In this document: positions 46,436 through 57,871 of the stretch, piece after piece | How positions within the stretch are numbered: the first letter of the stretch is position 1 | Layout: the number at the start of each line of letters is the position of its first letter | Assembly (NCBI GenBank): GCA_019054805.1 | Contig: JAHQIY010000002.1 | Span: 6,634,001 to 6,698,000 of the forward strand | Reading direction: 5' to 3' | Length of the DNA: 64,000 bases | Origin: Brachionus manjavacas | Lineage: Eukaryota; Rotifera; Eurotatoria; Ploima; Brachionidae | The notes under the pieces: generated by a model | Databases searched by the model: none | What the model saw: the letters and a program-made list of their open reading frames with translations, nothing else | Told to the model about the DNA's origin: nothing | Program-made: the position numbers and the translations under genes

Positions 46436-48634
46436 ATGATTAATAAAATTCTCATTCGGTTAGCTTCAAAAAAAGCAATTTACATTGGCAGTTCTTTGAC
46501 ACTATCCGGATACATCGCATCTAAATTCATTCCAAAAGCAAAAAAAGAAAATGAGCCAGTTGCTCAGCACTCGAGCTCAGATTATTTCGATCCAAAAGAC
46601 TTAATAAACAAGCCTCCGGATTACATAGAAACACCGAATGTAGAAAATTTAGTTTCTTTGCCAAGGTTTCAAAACGCCATGGCTCTATTAAAGCTGGCGG
46701 ACAAGAGACCAAATGAAAAAAACTACCAAAGATGCATAAATGAATTAGACAAATTATCAACTGACTGGTCAAAGTCAATGACCAAGCTCGAAAACTTGAC
46801 CAAACTTCGCCTTTATAAACCAAGACCTAACCCTTTTTTAAATGACGGCTTGGCAATGTACCTTAGCCAACTGACAAATATTGATCTAGCTATCGATCTT
46901 GCTTACAAGTCCCATAGCTGTGATAATCGTTTTTTTCGCTCGGAACCTCCGGGCACAAGACAAAAATTGGAAAAAATAAATTGTACCCGAAGACCAGGCA
47001 GCATATTTGACGACCCGGATTATTTTATTTTATTCGAGTTTCAAAAAACTTTTTGCTCTGTAAAATCAAAATTTGATTCAAAAATTTTCAAGAAAATCAA
47101 CGACCAGCTAAAATCACTGGCCATTTCGGAATACTTGGTGAAAAGAACGAAAATAAATGTCTGGTGGGATGATTTGGAGTATCTACTTGACGATCTGGAT
47201 GATGACGACTTTAATGAATTTTTAGAAATACCCTCGCCCAAGTCCAACCAACTTGACAAAATAAGATCTTTCAAGCAAAAAGTGAAAAGTGAATTTGTAG
47301 AAAAAAATGAAGCTCGAATTTTTGAGCTAGTTGATCGAATGGTTCGGATGGACGCAGACGAATTTTTGAGACTGGGTGGCATGGAATTTTTGCTCTTATT
47401 GTATGAGAAATACAAGCATGACGACATTTATGTGCAAATGATTGGAAATTGTTTGAATGCTTTTAGTCTAGAGTCAAAAAATAGGCGCTTATTTGTGGAA
47501 TCCGGATGGCTCAAACGAGTCCACGAGATGAGGTCGAATTTGAATGAAAATCAGGACAAACTGGAAATCACCAAAGAACTAATTGCCCACAAAATTCTGC
47601 ACAATTTTTCCCAAAGCAAAAAATTAAATTCCATTTTATACCCTAGTTTAATTTTTCCACTGCACCCACTTTATGCCGAGTTGGCCAAGCAGTCTGTGCC
47701 AAGCAAACAACACAACCACCAGCTTGACGTAATTTTTGTCCATGGTCTACGTGGAAGTGTTTTCAAAACATGGAGACAAGACGATTTGGTTCTTAAATCA
47801 AATTCCCAATTTGTCAACAAATTAAATGCCTATATAGACAAAAAGTTTAGACTCTACAGTCATTGTTGGCCAGCGGAATGGTTGCCGGACGATCTTGGCA
47901 AGAAAAATGTGAGAATTTTTGGTGTTAACTACGAGTCTTTGTTCAGCCTGTGGGGTCAAGACTTGATCGAAGAAATTAAATTGAAATCAAGCATTAAACA
48001 AAGAGCTGTTGATTTATTGGAAGAGCTGAATCAGGTAGGAATCGGAGAAAAGCCCTGTGTTTGGGTATGCCACTCAATGGGTGGACTGATCATCAAGCAA
48101 CTTTTGCTCAATGTGAGCAAATTAGGACAAAAAGGCCGTAAAATATTCGAGAACACCAAAGCTATTATTTTTTTGAGTACACCTCACTTGGGCTCTTCCA
48201 TAGCCAAGACAGTTACCAAATTCAAATTTGCCACAAATCCTTCCGTAGAATTGTTCGAGTTGTCCACCCAAAGTGATTATTTAGTAAGTTTGCACAAAGA
48301 TTTTATGAATTTAATAAGAAAAGATAATAAATTGAAAATATTGAGTTTGTGCGAGGGAAAATTGACCTATCTTGGATTTAATTTGTACACTACCACTGTC
48401 ACCGAGGCATCGGCAAATATTAATTATGGAGAGTTCCATTTGGTCAAAAATAAAGATCACTTGAATATATGCAAACCGGAAAGTCAAGATTGTTTTGTTT
48501 ACATCAAAATAAAAGAATTATTGTGCAATATTTTAAACGAAGAAATGTCAAACTGTTCTACATGCCAGCAAATGTCTAATGAAAATTTTTCGAATTTTTT
48601 TGAAATGAAAGAGAGGTTTTTTTATGATTTTTAA
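46436..48634 (+). CDS. SERAC1: SERAC1 lipase-like protein (intronless)
   Basis: One exon of 732 residues from ATG 46436 (MINKILIRLASKKAIYIGSS); human SERAC1 has 654. The N-terminus is basic, followed by a hydrophobic stretch, which fits mitochondrial or ER-contact targeting. A helical-repeat middle follows. The C-terminal alpha/beta hydrolase has LDVIFVHGLRGSVFKTWRQ, the nucleophile elbow VCHSMGGLIIKQ with Ser547, IIFLSTPHLGSS, and His675 in KDHLNICKP, equivalent to human NHLNICKP. In the family the protein remodels phosphatidylglycerol at mitochondria-ER contacts and affects cholesterol traffic. All longer genes nearby have introns; this one has none over 2.2 kb. The gap to COPS5 is 195 bases. 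Confidence 0.95.
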   Translation: MINKILIRLASKKAIYIGSSLTLSGYIASKFIPKAKKENEPVAQHSSSDYFDPKDLINKPPDYIETPNVENLVSLPRFQNAMALLKLADKRPNEKNYQRCINELDKLSTDWSKSMTKLENLTKLRLYKPRPNPFLNDGLAMYLSQLTNIDLAIDLAYKSHSCDNRFFRSEPPGTRQKLEKINCTRRPGSIFDDPDYFILFEFQKTFCSVKSKFDSKIFKKINDQLKSLAISEYLVKRTKINVWWDDLEYLLDDLDDDDFNEFLEIPSPKSNQLDKIRSFKQKVKSEFVEKNEARIFELVDRMVRMDADEFLRLGGMEFLLLLYEKYKHDDIYVQMIGNCLNAFSLESKNRRLFVESGWLKRVHEMRSNLNENQDKLEITKELIAHKILHNFSQSKKLNSILYPSLIFPLHPLYAELAKQSVPSKQHNHQLDVIFVHGLRGSVFKTWRQDDLVLKSNSQFVNKLNAYIDKKFRLYSHCWPAEWLPDDLGKKNVRIFGVNYESLFSLWGQDLIEEIKLKSSIKQRAVDLLEELNQVGIGEKPCVWVCHSMGGLIIKQLLLNVSKLGQKGRKIFENTKAIIFLSTPHLGSSIAKTVTKFKFATNPSVELFELSTQSDYLVSLHKDFMNLIRKDNKLKILSLCEGKLTYLGFNLYTTTVTEASANINYGEFHLVKNKDHLNICKPESQDCFVYIKIKELLCNILNEEMSNCSTCQQMSNENFSNFFEMKERFFYDF

Positions 48635-48829
48635 AATGTGTTAATTTGTCTCTATTTTTTAAATAAAATCGTTTTTTTAGATTTTCAAATATTTATTTTA
48701 AAAAATTTAGATCTAAAAATCTAAAAAAAAATAATTTTATGTTTTTTTTTTCTCGTGAGCACCCACCAACACGTCAGCTGAAGTCTGGCTTTTTTTGAAT
48801 CTAATAAATAAGAATTCAATGAATTTTAG

Positions 48830-51800
48830 ATGTCGTCTAGTCAACCGATGGACACATCCGAAACAGGCTCTAAAACATCTCAATCAGAAATTGCTCAAAA
48901 AACTTGGGAAATCAATAACAAAATACAAGGTAATAGGTTTTTTTTTGAAATATTTATTTTTATCATTTAAAAATTTAGTATAGTTTTTTATTTTTTTATT
49001 TAAATATTTATTTAGCTGTAATTAAATTAAATATTTAAAATCAAGCTGTTTAGCAAAATCGAATTAATCAAAACGTATCTTAGAATAAATTCAAATAACA
49101 AAGTAAGAAAAAAAAGGTACTCGAAAAGATATAACAGAAGCAGTAAAGAATTTTAATTCTTTTTCAGATAGACTTAAAATAAAGCAAAAAAATTTTTTAA
49201 ATTTTCTTTTAGTTCCAAGACATCCCTAAGTCACAACCAAAGAGGCTTAATTTATTATTTATTAGTGAAAAAACAAAAATATACTAAAATACTTTTTCCT
49301 TTTAATGACGACTTGGTTTTTAACAAGAAAGGAAATCTCACGAAATTTGCTGATTAGTAAACTGATGCGGATTTAGAGTGAAAACGAGAGAGGCCAATAA
49401 TTCAATTGTTAAAAAACCCGTAAAAAAAATAAACCAGTTTTACTTTTTCTTTAATTTTTGTCAGAAAATCAACGCTTTTTATCATTCTAATTTGTATTTT
49501 TGTCATCCCAATTATATTATTTAGCCGGTAAAATAGGGTTTATTTTGTCAGTTCTAAAAATATTAAATAGTCAGTGCAAAAATAAAATTCCCAGAAAATT
49601 AGTTTTTTTCAGAGAAATTCGAGTCTTAAAAAAAGCTTAATTTATGTGACATAAACTCTGTGTCAAATCAACCATTTTATAGAGCAGGCTTGAGATTTTT
49701 TTAATTGTTTATTTAAATTTTAAATAACTTTGAGTAATAAAAGGCATATAATTAATTGAACTAGCTAAAATGATGAATTTTACTAGATAATAAAAAAATA
49801 GATAAAACAGATGAATATTACTAGATATTTTATTAAAACCTTAGATAAAAAGATAAACGACTATTTATTTAGATATTTCATTAGATAAAAAATAAAAATA
49901 CAAGATAAAAAAATGAAAAAAAGCAAATAAAATTTAATTAAATTAAGACTAATTAATTCTTCTTCTTTTACTTTTAATTACTTGCACGTTTTCGTCGGCA
50001 TTGTTATTTGAAGATGTTCTTTTAGCTGTTGATTTTTGACTCGCGACTTTGTTTGAATTAGAACCCGCGTCACACTTTTTCGGTCTACCACGCCCACGTT
50101 TGGTTTCGATAATATCTGGCGATTTGGAATTAATGTTTTCAAGAGACTCTAAAACTTCCATTTCAAATATCTCGCTTGTACGATTTACACGTTGGTTAAC
50201 TTGCTGGTTTACTGGTATGTCAAAGTAGTCTTCGTAAGTGTCTTCATCGCTTGAATCGCTTATTTGCTCACCAGGTTGTTTGTCTAAGCATTCTGCTGTG
50301 TTTTTTGGTCTACCTGCTTGTCTTTTTTGACCGATCGGAATTACTTTTACATTTGCAGGAAACTCGAACAAAAGTAGACGCTCGGCAAGAGCAATAACAT
50401 GTTTGCAAATATAATGTTTAGGCCAATACGGACAACTACAACGACTATTTTTCCAATCTGCCTCATTGAAATCAATGTAGAAAATTGACGTGACGTGAGA
50501 ATAATAAGAATCGAAGCTAGACCAGTTTCGCTTTTGTAATGTTTGATAAAATTCATTACAAATAGTTGAGTCCAATTTATTACCCGAATATGACGAACTT
50601 TGCAGGAAGAAAAAACGCTTGTTTTCGATCTTTTTTGAAATTACTGGTAAACGTTTTAACGACCATTCAAAAGCCAATTTCATTGTTTCGAAACCAAGTT
50701 TAGGGTATGATTGATATTGAACGAGATTAACGTTATCAATTGGGTTTCTTTCGCGCGACCAATCTCGAATAAAACCGTTTTCCATTAATGATACGAATTG
50801 CCTGATTGCGAGTCGAATTCTAAGCGTGCCATCATCTTTAATGTAACGATTCGTTGACTCAAGCGCGTTGTTTGTTGACGGTAAACCTGGCGCGCTTTGT
50901 AGTCAAAAATATATTTAGCTTTTTAATCTTGTTTTAAGTTGAAATTTTGTAACGAATACCACCAACAAATACTTGATCCATGTCTTCTGGAATTTCTTTA
51001 CGCTCATTGCACCAATTAACTAACTCTTTCAGGTCGGCTTGTGCTGGTCCAAATAGTTTTCGTTTCCAATAAGCTTTTGTGTTTGTGAGTTGACTTTTTG
51101 TGATTTTCGGGAGATTTTGGCGTTCGATCTCTTTTAATATATTTTTGTTTTTCGTAAAGCCCATGTTAAGCAGCTCGTAAATTTTGTCTCTTGTCTCTTT
51201 TGGCAACGATTTTTCGAATGCATTTGGCTCATCTGAGTGTTGATGTTGATCGTTCGAGACGTAAACTGATGTTAATTCGGTATCGGCAGTCAACAAAAGA
51301 TATAATCTTTTGGGACACTCTTTTAAGCAATTGTAGAAGCGTTTTTCTCCTTCATTTGTTCTTCTTGTATCACATCGAGTCCATTTAACCGAGTCTAGTT
51401 GGTTGATATAATCAATCGCTTCTTTAAGGCTTTGACACTCGATTTGGAGCTCATAATCTTTGTTTTTCCCTCGTTTTTTTCTTTGCGCATTTTGATTTGC
51501 AACTAAATCTGCTTGAGCTTGATTAAAAGTACAAGGTAGCGTTGCTTGTAGATTTTCCCTTGGTACTATCTCGTAAGTCTCTGTGGTAGTAGCCTCAGTG
51601 CTTGAATCGGAATCCTCGCTACTATAAGATGAAAAAGATTCATTTTGGGTCATTTTTAGTTAAATATAGATTCAAAGTAATTTAAGAAAGCAATTTATAT
51701 TATCAATCTAATTAAATGTCAATTAATTATTTAATTTAAAACTCGAGTTCAAAATTGTATTATCTAGTGTCAATTTTATCGGATGAATTAATCTCAATTG

Positions 51801-53730
51801 ATATCAATTAATTATTTTATATAGTAAATTCTCTCAATTTATATTGATTAATTTTTTTTTATAGGAGCTAATTTTTTTATCTAGTGAATAAATTCATTAT
51901 ATAGTAAAAATAATCTTTTTTATCTAGTAGATTCATCATTTTATCTAGTATCAATTAATATTTTGCGGTAATAAAAACCCTGATATTTACCCCGATATCT
52001 TGGTCAAGTTTCCATGATACCCTTCTATTTTTGAAATGAATTTAATTTAAAAATAGCATCTTTTTGCTTTGTACCATTTAATCTGTGAATCTAAATCATT
52101 AAAAACCAAAAAATTTTGTCTAAATGAAAAATAGAAACAAAATGATTTAATTTAGCCCCATGTTTCTTGATCAGAATTTTAATTCAAATTTTATATTTAT
52201 CATCAATTGATCTGATATGAAAAATTTCATTTCAAAAAGTTAATTTAAAATATTAAAAAAAAATCTAAAAGGTAAAAATTTTACTACTCAGAACATTTCC
52301 ATTCCAACATAATAATTTAGAAAATAAGGAGTGTACAAATTTTTATACTTTTAGAGAAAAACAATTGTATTAAACCCTTTTTTGGTTTGAATCTTAAAAA
52401 ATTTATTCGTTTCTTCAATTTAGGATTAATCATAATTCAAAAAATACTTAAATAAATTACCGCTTGCCATTTTTTTATTAAATATGTACACATTTCTGTG
52501 ACTTACAATGAAACCTCGTCTATCTTTCTTAGATCACTTGTTTCGAATAGAACTGTTCGTACAAAACTTCATGTTAACATTTTAAAGGTGTAAAAAAATA
52601 ACTAAAAGATAAAAAAAAATAAAGTTTGGTTTCGAATAAATCTATTTTTAAGAAAAAAAATAACCAGTTTCATTTATTAAGAGATAGCAGCTGTCGAGGA
52701 GTTGTACAAGTATGACGAAATTGGTCATCGTAACTTATTGTCCGAAAAACCATGGGAAAAAGATCCACACTATTTTAAAAATGTTCGAATATCAGCTTTA
52801 GCCTTGCTTAAAATGGTGATTCATGCCCGTTCTGGTGGTAACATCGAAGTAATGGGTCTATTATTGGGAAAAGTTGATGGTCAAACAATGATAGTAATGG
52901 ATTCATTTGCTTTACCAGTTGAAGGCACGGAGACCAGAGTAAATGCTCATGTGCAAGCATATGAGTACATGGTCACTTATACTGCCATGGCAAAGCAAGT
53001 AAATAGGCTTGAGAATGTGATCGGATGGTATCATAGTCATCCAGGATACGGTTGTTGGTTATCTGGAATAGATGTAAGCACTCAAATGTTAAATCAACAA
53101 TTTCAAGAACCATGGGTTGCTATTGTGGTTGATCCGACAAGAACCGTGTCTTCGGGAAAAGTAAATCTGGGCGCGTTTAGAACATATCCCAAGAATTTCA
53201 AGCCTCCGGAGGAAGAACCATCTGAATATCAAAGTATACCCCTGAGCAAAATAGAAGATTTTGGCGTTCATTGTAAACAGTAGGAATTTGTCATGATAAA
53301 TAAAAAAAATTATCTTTTTTTCTAGATACTATTCCCTGGACGTATCTTATTTTAAATCAATACTGGACAAAAGTTTATTGGAATTTTTGTGGAATCGATA
53401 TTGGGTTAACACTTTAAGCTCGTCAAGTTTATTAAGTGTAAGATAAAATTGATTTTTTTTTCAATCTCTAAGTTTTTTTTTTGCTAGAACGCTGACTACA
53501 CTACCGGACAAATAATTGACATTGCTGATAAACTTGAAGAAGCTGAGTCTCAGTTGGGAAAAGGAGGTTTTATTGGAGCATTTGACTTGAGAGATACATC
53601 AAAACAATCTGAAGATAAACTGTCCAAAGTGTGCAAGGATAGCAAAAAAGTGGTAATCGAATGCATTCATGGTTTAATGTCCCAGGTTCTCAAAGATCAA
53701 ATTGTCAATAAAGTCAAAAGCACAAATTAA
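48830..53730 (+). CDS. COPS5: COP9 signalosome subunit 5 (CSN5/JAB1)
   Basis: Exons 48830-48929, 52688-53279, 53326-53437 and 53488-53730 give 348 residues (human 334). Exon 1 encodes [15 protein letters not shown]...[13 protein letters not shown], matching the human MAQKTWELANNMQ start. Exon 2 carries the MPN+/JAMM metalloprotease core: [12 protein letters not shown] (Glu about 87), then [14 protein letters not shown] with zinc ligands His149, His151 and Asp162. All catalytic residues are kept, so it should remove Nedd8 from cullins within the CSN complex. Later exons encode [20 protein letters not shown] and the C-terminal [13 protein letters not shown] helix. Intron 1 is 3758 bases because a Mutator-like element sits in it; introns 2 and 3 are about 46 and 50 bases. 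Confidence 0.97.
49949..50900 (-). CDS. MULE transposase C-terminal part with SWIM zinc finger
   Basis: The open frame (278 codons from 50785) extends upstream without a stop to about 50900, where it reads [19 protein letters not shown], the conserved segment after the catalytic core of MULE transposases. It continues with a SWIM finger [19 protein letters not shown] (Cys-X-Cys ... Cys-X-His). It ends with two AT-hook-like patches ([10 protein letters not shown] and [10 protein letters not shown]) and a basic tail KSKRRRIN. The two frames are separated by only about 35-150 bases, so the DDE domain has been deleted. I found no splice pair that would join the two frames in phase. Confidence 0.75.
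50934..51653 (-). CDS. MULE transposase N-terminal part (FLYWCH/WRKY-like zinc region)
   Basis: 239 codons from ATG 51653. A Ser/Glu/Thr-rich leader is followed by a basic [11 protein letters not shown] and a segment with [20 protein letters not shown] and a later DQHQHSD pair, a Cys...Cys...His-X-His pattern of the FLYWCH/WRKY-GCM1 DNA-binding kind seen in MULE proteins. It then runs [19 protein letters not shown] and YWKRKLFG, and ends at [12 protein letters not shown], where the catalytic DDE domain would be expected to follow. It stops instead. No frameshift occurs within the frame, which suggests a recent origin. Confidence 0.7.
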   Translation of the reverse strand: MTQNESFSSYSSEDSDSSTEATTTETYEIVPRENLQATLPCTFNQAQADLVANQNAQRKKRGKNKDYELQIECQSLKEAIDYINQLDSVKWTRCDTRRTNEGEKRFYNCLKECPKRLYLLLTADTELTSVYVSNDQHQHSDEPNAFEKSLPKETRDKIYELLNMGFTKNKNILKEIERQNLPKITKSQLTNTKAYWKRKLFGPAQADLKELVNWCNERKEIPEDMDQVFVGGIRYKIST

Positions 53731-56700
53731 TTATTTTATAGAATATTTTTATTTATTATAAATCGTAATGCAATTCTATGATTTGTTTCCTTTAAAGATA
53801 TAATATATCATTAATTTATTATGTAACTTAAACATTGGAAATATTTAATCAGTAATCAATCTTCTTAAACTATGATTTAGATGAAATTTAATCAAAAAAC
53901 ATATTGTGCATTTTCGTTTATATTTTTATCAATCAAATTATTCAAGAAAAGGTTCAAATAGTTTATTAAATACAAATGAACTAAAAAAAATATTGGATTC
54001 CTAAAGAGTGTGTTAATTTTATTTTTTAATAGTAGTTTAATTAATTTGGAAATTGCTTTTTCGGCCCTTTTAAATTAACACTATTTGGAAAAAAGTTTCT
54101 TTATAAATTGACAAAAAAAAATTTGATTCATAATTTTTATCAAAAATTTCTTGCTTTAAAAAATTCATTTGATTATATTTTTTGTTAAATTTAAGATTTT
54201 TTTTATAAGATAACTTAAATTTTAAATTTTCGGTTTTTTGAATGTATATCATTTGCTTTGTTTTTTATATATGGAGAACAAAAAGAAAAAAAGGAATTTT
54301 TTTAAATTTTAATTAAATTAAATTTTACAATTTTAGATTTAAATTTTAAAAGTCATAATTTAATATTTTTCAAAGCTTTAATTTAAAAAAAAATGTCACT
54401 GAAAAAATATACAAACTTCTTCAGTTAAAGACCTGTTTTTTGTTACTTTAGGAAAAAAAATATATTTTTGGATAAATCAACATAGAAGTTACCTTTTAAT
54501 ATTTTATGAAATATCGACGTTTCTCAAGAGTGATAAATGTTAAATAAGATAAAAGAAAGGAAAGACGCCAAGATGTTTTAAAACAAATAGATTATAGAAT
54601 TTTTGGTGTTCCATGTCTCTACTCTAACCAGATTAATGTAAACTTAAAAAAAGACGACGCATTTTGAAAATGTTTTTTAATATTTATTTTAGAGAAATTT
54701 AAAATTCAAAGCTATTGAGCTTTTCGGGGGTTACGTAACGATATCTGTATTTTTGTTAAATTTAAATTTTCCTATTAAACTTATGTTACCATAAAATTTT
54801 AAAATGGCGCTTACATATATACATTTCGTCTTGTTTGCTTTTAAAATCAACTATTTAAGATCCAGAAGTTTTACATTCGAAAAGCAAATTTCTCATTCAA
54901 CATTTGGCATTTTTATTTAAAAAAGATAAAGATAAATTTCAAAATGGTTAATCCATTGTCATCAATCACATATAAAAACGCATAGATTTTTTACTTACTT
55001 TTAAAATATTTGGATACAAAAATTGTATTTTCTACTTTTTCAATAGCATAATACTTTTATAAAGTTTTTTATTAATTTTGCGAAAAAATTATAGACAAAA
55101 ATTTTAAAATATTAATGAGACTTTATTTTCAATTAAGCGAGATACATTTTTTAATGATATATTTTTAAAGTTATAGTTTTTCTAAGCAATTTTATTCTAG
55201 ACGTTGTAATTGGATTCAAATTTTAACAATTTTTTAAAAGTGTATGGTCTATTATGATCTAGAATTTTATTTAATAATTTCCAAGCAAGTAAAATATTAC
55301 AACTTTTAAGTTTTGTCAGCTAAATTGTTTCATTTGGAGATTAAATTTCAAAATTTTTTAAATTCCAAATTTTATCTAGCTATTGTAAAACTTTTCGAAA
55401 TTATCGAACATTAAACTTTAACTTCAGCTATGATTTCAAGGTAAGATAATAATTTACAGACAAGGCTCTTTTTTAAAATAAAAAAATAATCAATAACGAA
55501 TTCCATTTATGAAGTTTTGAAAGACAATCAGAAATTTTCAAATAATTAAAAAATTTTGCTTAATAGCTGAAGCTTTTTGTTGAGTAAAGCATATAAATTG
55601 GATTATATTTAATTGCTTATCGTAGTTTCATTACCAATTTAAATTTTTTTTTTAAATTTAATAATTTAATTCAAAGAATGGAGTCAATCAATACATTTTT
55701 GATTTCTTTAACAGGAGCAGATTTTTGCACTTATTGAAAATCTTTTTATTTTTCTCTAAAAAAATTATACTACTAAATACTTAAATTTAAATTTGTCAAG
55801 AAAATTTTAATATTTATTAAGTCAACATAATAGTCACTAGACACATTTTAAATTAGAATGTACTATTCGGTCAATTCCTCTTTATAAAATAGAGAAATTT
55901 AATTTAAATTCATTTTTTTTTAACTAAAAGTTTTGTAAAATTTCAGTCCAAGAAGAAATTAAAATCTTATAATTTTTTCATTCAAGTTTTACGAGTGAAA
56001 CAAGTTGTAAATTTAATGCAAGGAAATTAATATCTTTATATTTTAATGAATTTTATTTACAGATTTGCAAGCTAATGCAACTGACGCAGCATTGTTTGTA
56101 GCACCTTTTTGCAGACACAGAACTTATTTTTAACATCTGAAAAAAAAGTTATTAGATTTTTTATTTTTATTGTCTGCTCTTTTATACTTTTGTATTTCAT
56201 TATTTTTCTAATTTTGATCATTTCAATTTAGCTAAATTTGAAAAGCTTTTTGAATTCTAGAGATAAATTAATTTTTTATTTCACTTAAAAAAAGATTTCA
56301 ATCTAAAAGATAATATTTTAAAAACTTTTCAAATCAAATCCATTTATGTTTGCTTATATTTACTTTTTCCTTATAAATCTTAAAGTTTTCACTACTCCAA
56401 AATTTCTTCTCTATTTTTTAGGAAAATTTCTGATGCTGTGAAAGAATTTGTAAATCAAAATCATATTCTAGTTCATATTTGGATTAATATAAAAAAGACA
56501 ATTTTGGAAAATTATTGGACCATTCAATAAAACAAATACATTTATTTTTAAAATGAAAATGAAAAAAAGCAAAAAAAATGATTTTGAGCAATAAGACCAA
56601 CATTTGGTCATTTTTTTTTAATTTTTAATAATTATGTTTAAAAAAAAATTAAGGATAACTGAAAAAAAAGTTGACTTTTAGTTTTTTTTATTTTTAAGTT

Positions 56701-57871
56701 TTTATGAAGCGAGAGCTCTTTTTAAGAACAAAAAATAAAAATAATTAGAAAAATAAAACTTAGCTTTGTTTATTTTATAAGAATAGTACTCAATGAGTTT
56801 TTTAGGAATTTTATTAATTTCAATTCTCAGTCTAAAATAATGAAAAAAGCTCTGCTTAATAAGCTTACATCAAAGGCGTATTTTATTCACATAAAATACT
56901 TTGAATATCATTGATTGTTTTCAAAACATTAGTTGTTTGTAAATTTTAATTTTTAATTGATTTAAAATATTGAAAACATTCTTAAACCTAATTAATTTTA
57001 CCTGGTAGAAAAAAATTCTACGATTATAACAACTAGCTGGTATGTATAATAGACAGTTGTCATCTAAGGCAAAATTCATTAATTCAAAAATATCCATTTT
57101 ATGGTATTATATAATCCGCTTTTTTTTTAAATAAATATCTTAAGAGCAAACACCTTTTTAGACTAAATTCACTGTTTTTATTAATGTAGAAAATTTTCGT
57201 TTATGATTACATGATATTTACTCAAAATCAATGTAATCTGAACGAATTGGGTTAATTTTAGGCCTTACATAAAATAGTAATTAATGATAAATAGACGTTT
57301 TATTTATTAAAAAAATGTTTACACTTGTCTAATTAATAAAATTCTAGCATCTTTTAATTAAATTAATTAATTATTTATGCTTAATTAGTCCAAATGTCAC
57401 TGCACACATAAAATTCCTTAGGCAAAATAAAACTGTTTTGGTTCAATCAATGATATTTAAAAACTAATAATATTCGTATCACTTTTAAAAGAAGATAGTT
57501 TTTATAAAAAAAGTAGAATCAGGCACGATGCTCAATCATTTGTTTTGCTCAGATAAAAAAAAGTCGTTCAGCATAATCTTAGATAATCGAAGTCTAAGGT
57601 GTTGATTATAAAAAATAAAAACAATTTAATTTTTTATCATTACATACTGCCTAATTTTTAGTGTATACATGTCTAAATTTTCTTGAGCAGCTGTTTTTGT
57701 TTAAGGTGCGAGGGGGAACATTCGTTTTGTTCATTTTTTGAAAAAGCAAAACAAAAAATTCTAATTTACCTAAAGAAATTTCAACTTCTTTAATCTTTTA
57801 AAAAATTATAAATTTTTATTTCGTATTTTAAAAAAATTAATTTTATCATTTAATGTCAAACAGGTGAAATA
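53731..57871. other. AT-rich intergenic region
   Basis: No gene supported. The part before 57872 ends TTTAATGTCAAACAG, an acceptor-like site that may end a leader intron of the next gene. Confidence 0.45.

Larger units (their letters stand above)
49743..51967 (-). mobile_element. Mutator-like DNA transposon (MULE) with TIRs, catalytic core missing
   Basis: The left end begins GGCATATAATTAATTGA and then ACTAGCTAAAATGATGAAT. The reverse complement of the right end begins CGCAAAATATTAATTGA and then TACTAGATAAAATGATGAAT, so the TIRs match over at least 35 bases with few differences. Both subterminal regions are rich in ACTAGAT/ATCTAGT motifs, possibly transposase binding sites. Inside, on the minus strand, are two open frames (listed). 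Base composition is less AT-biased than the intron around it. The element fills most of COPS5 intron 1 in antisense. Confidence 0.88.
49734..51976. repeat. 9-base target-site duplication GTAATAAAA flanking the MULE
   Basis: GTAATAAAA occurs at 49734-49742 and again, directly oriented, at 51968-51976, immediately outside the two terminal inverted repeats. Nine bases is the typical Mutator-superfamily duplication length. Confidence 0.85.

Noticed and set aside
46527..47427. Minus-strand frames of 98 and 128 codons
   Set aside because: They are shadows of SERAC1.
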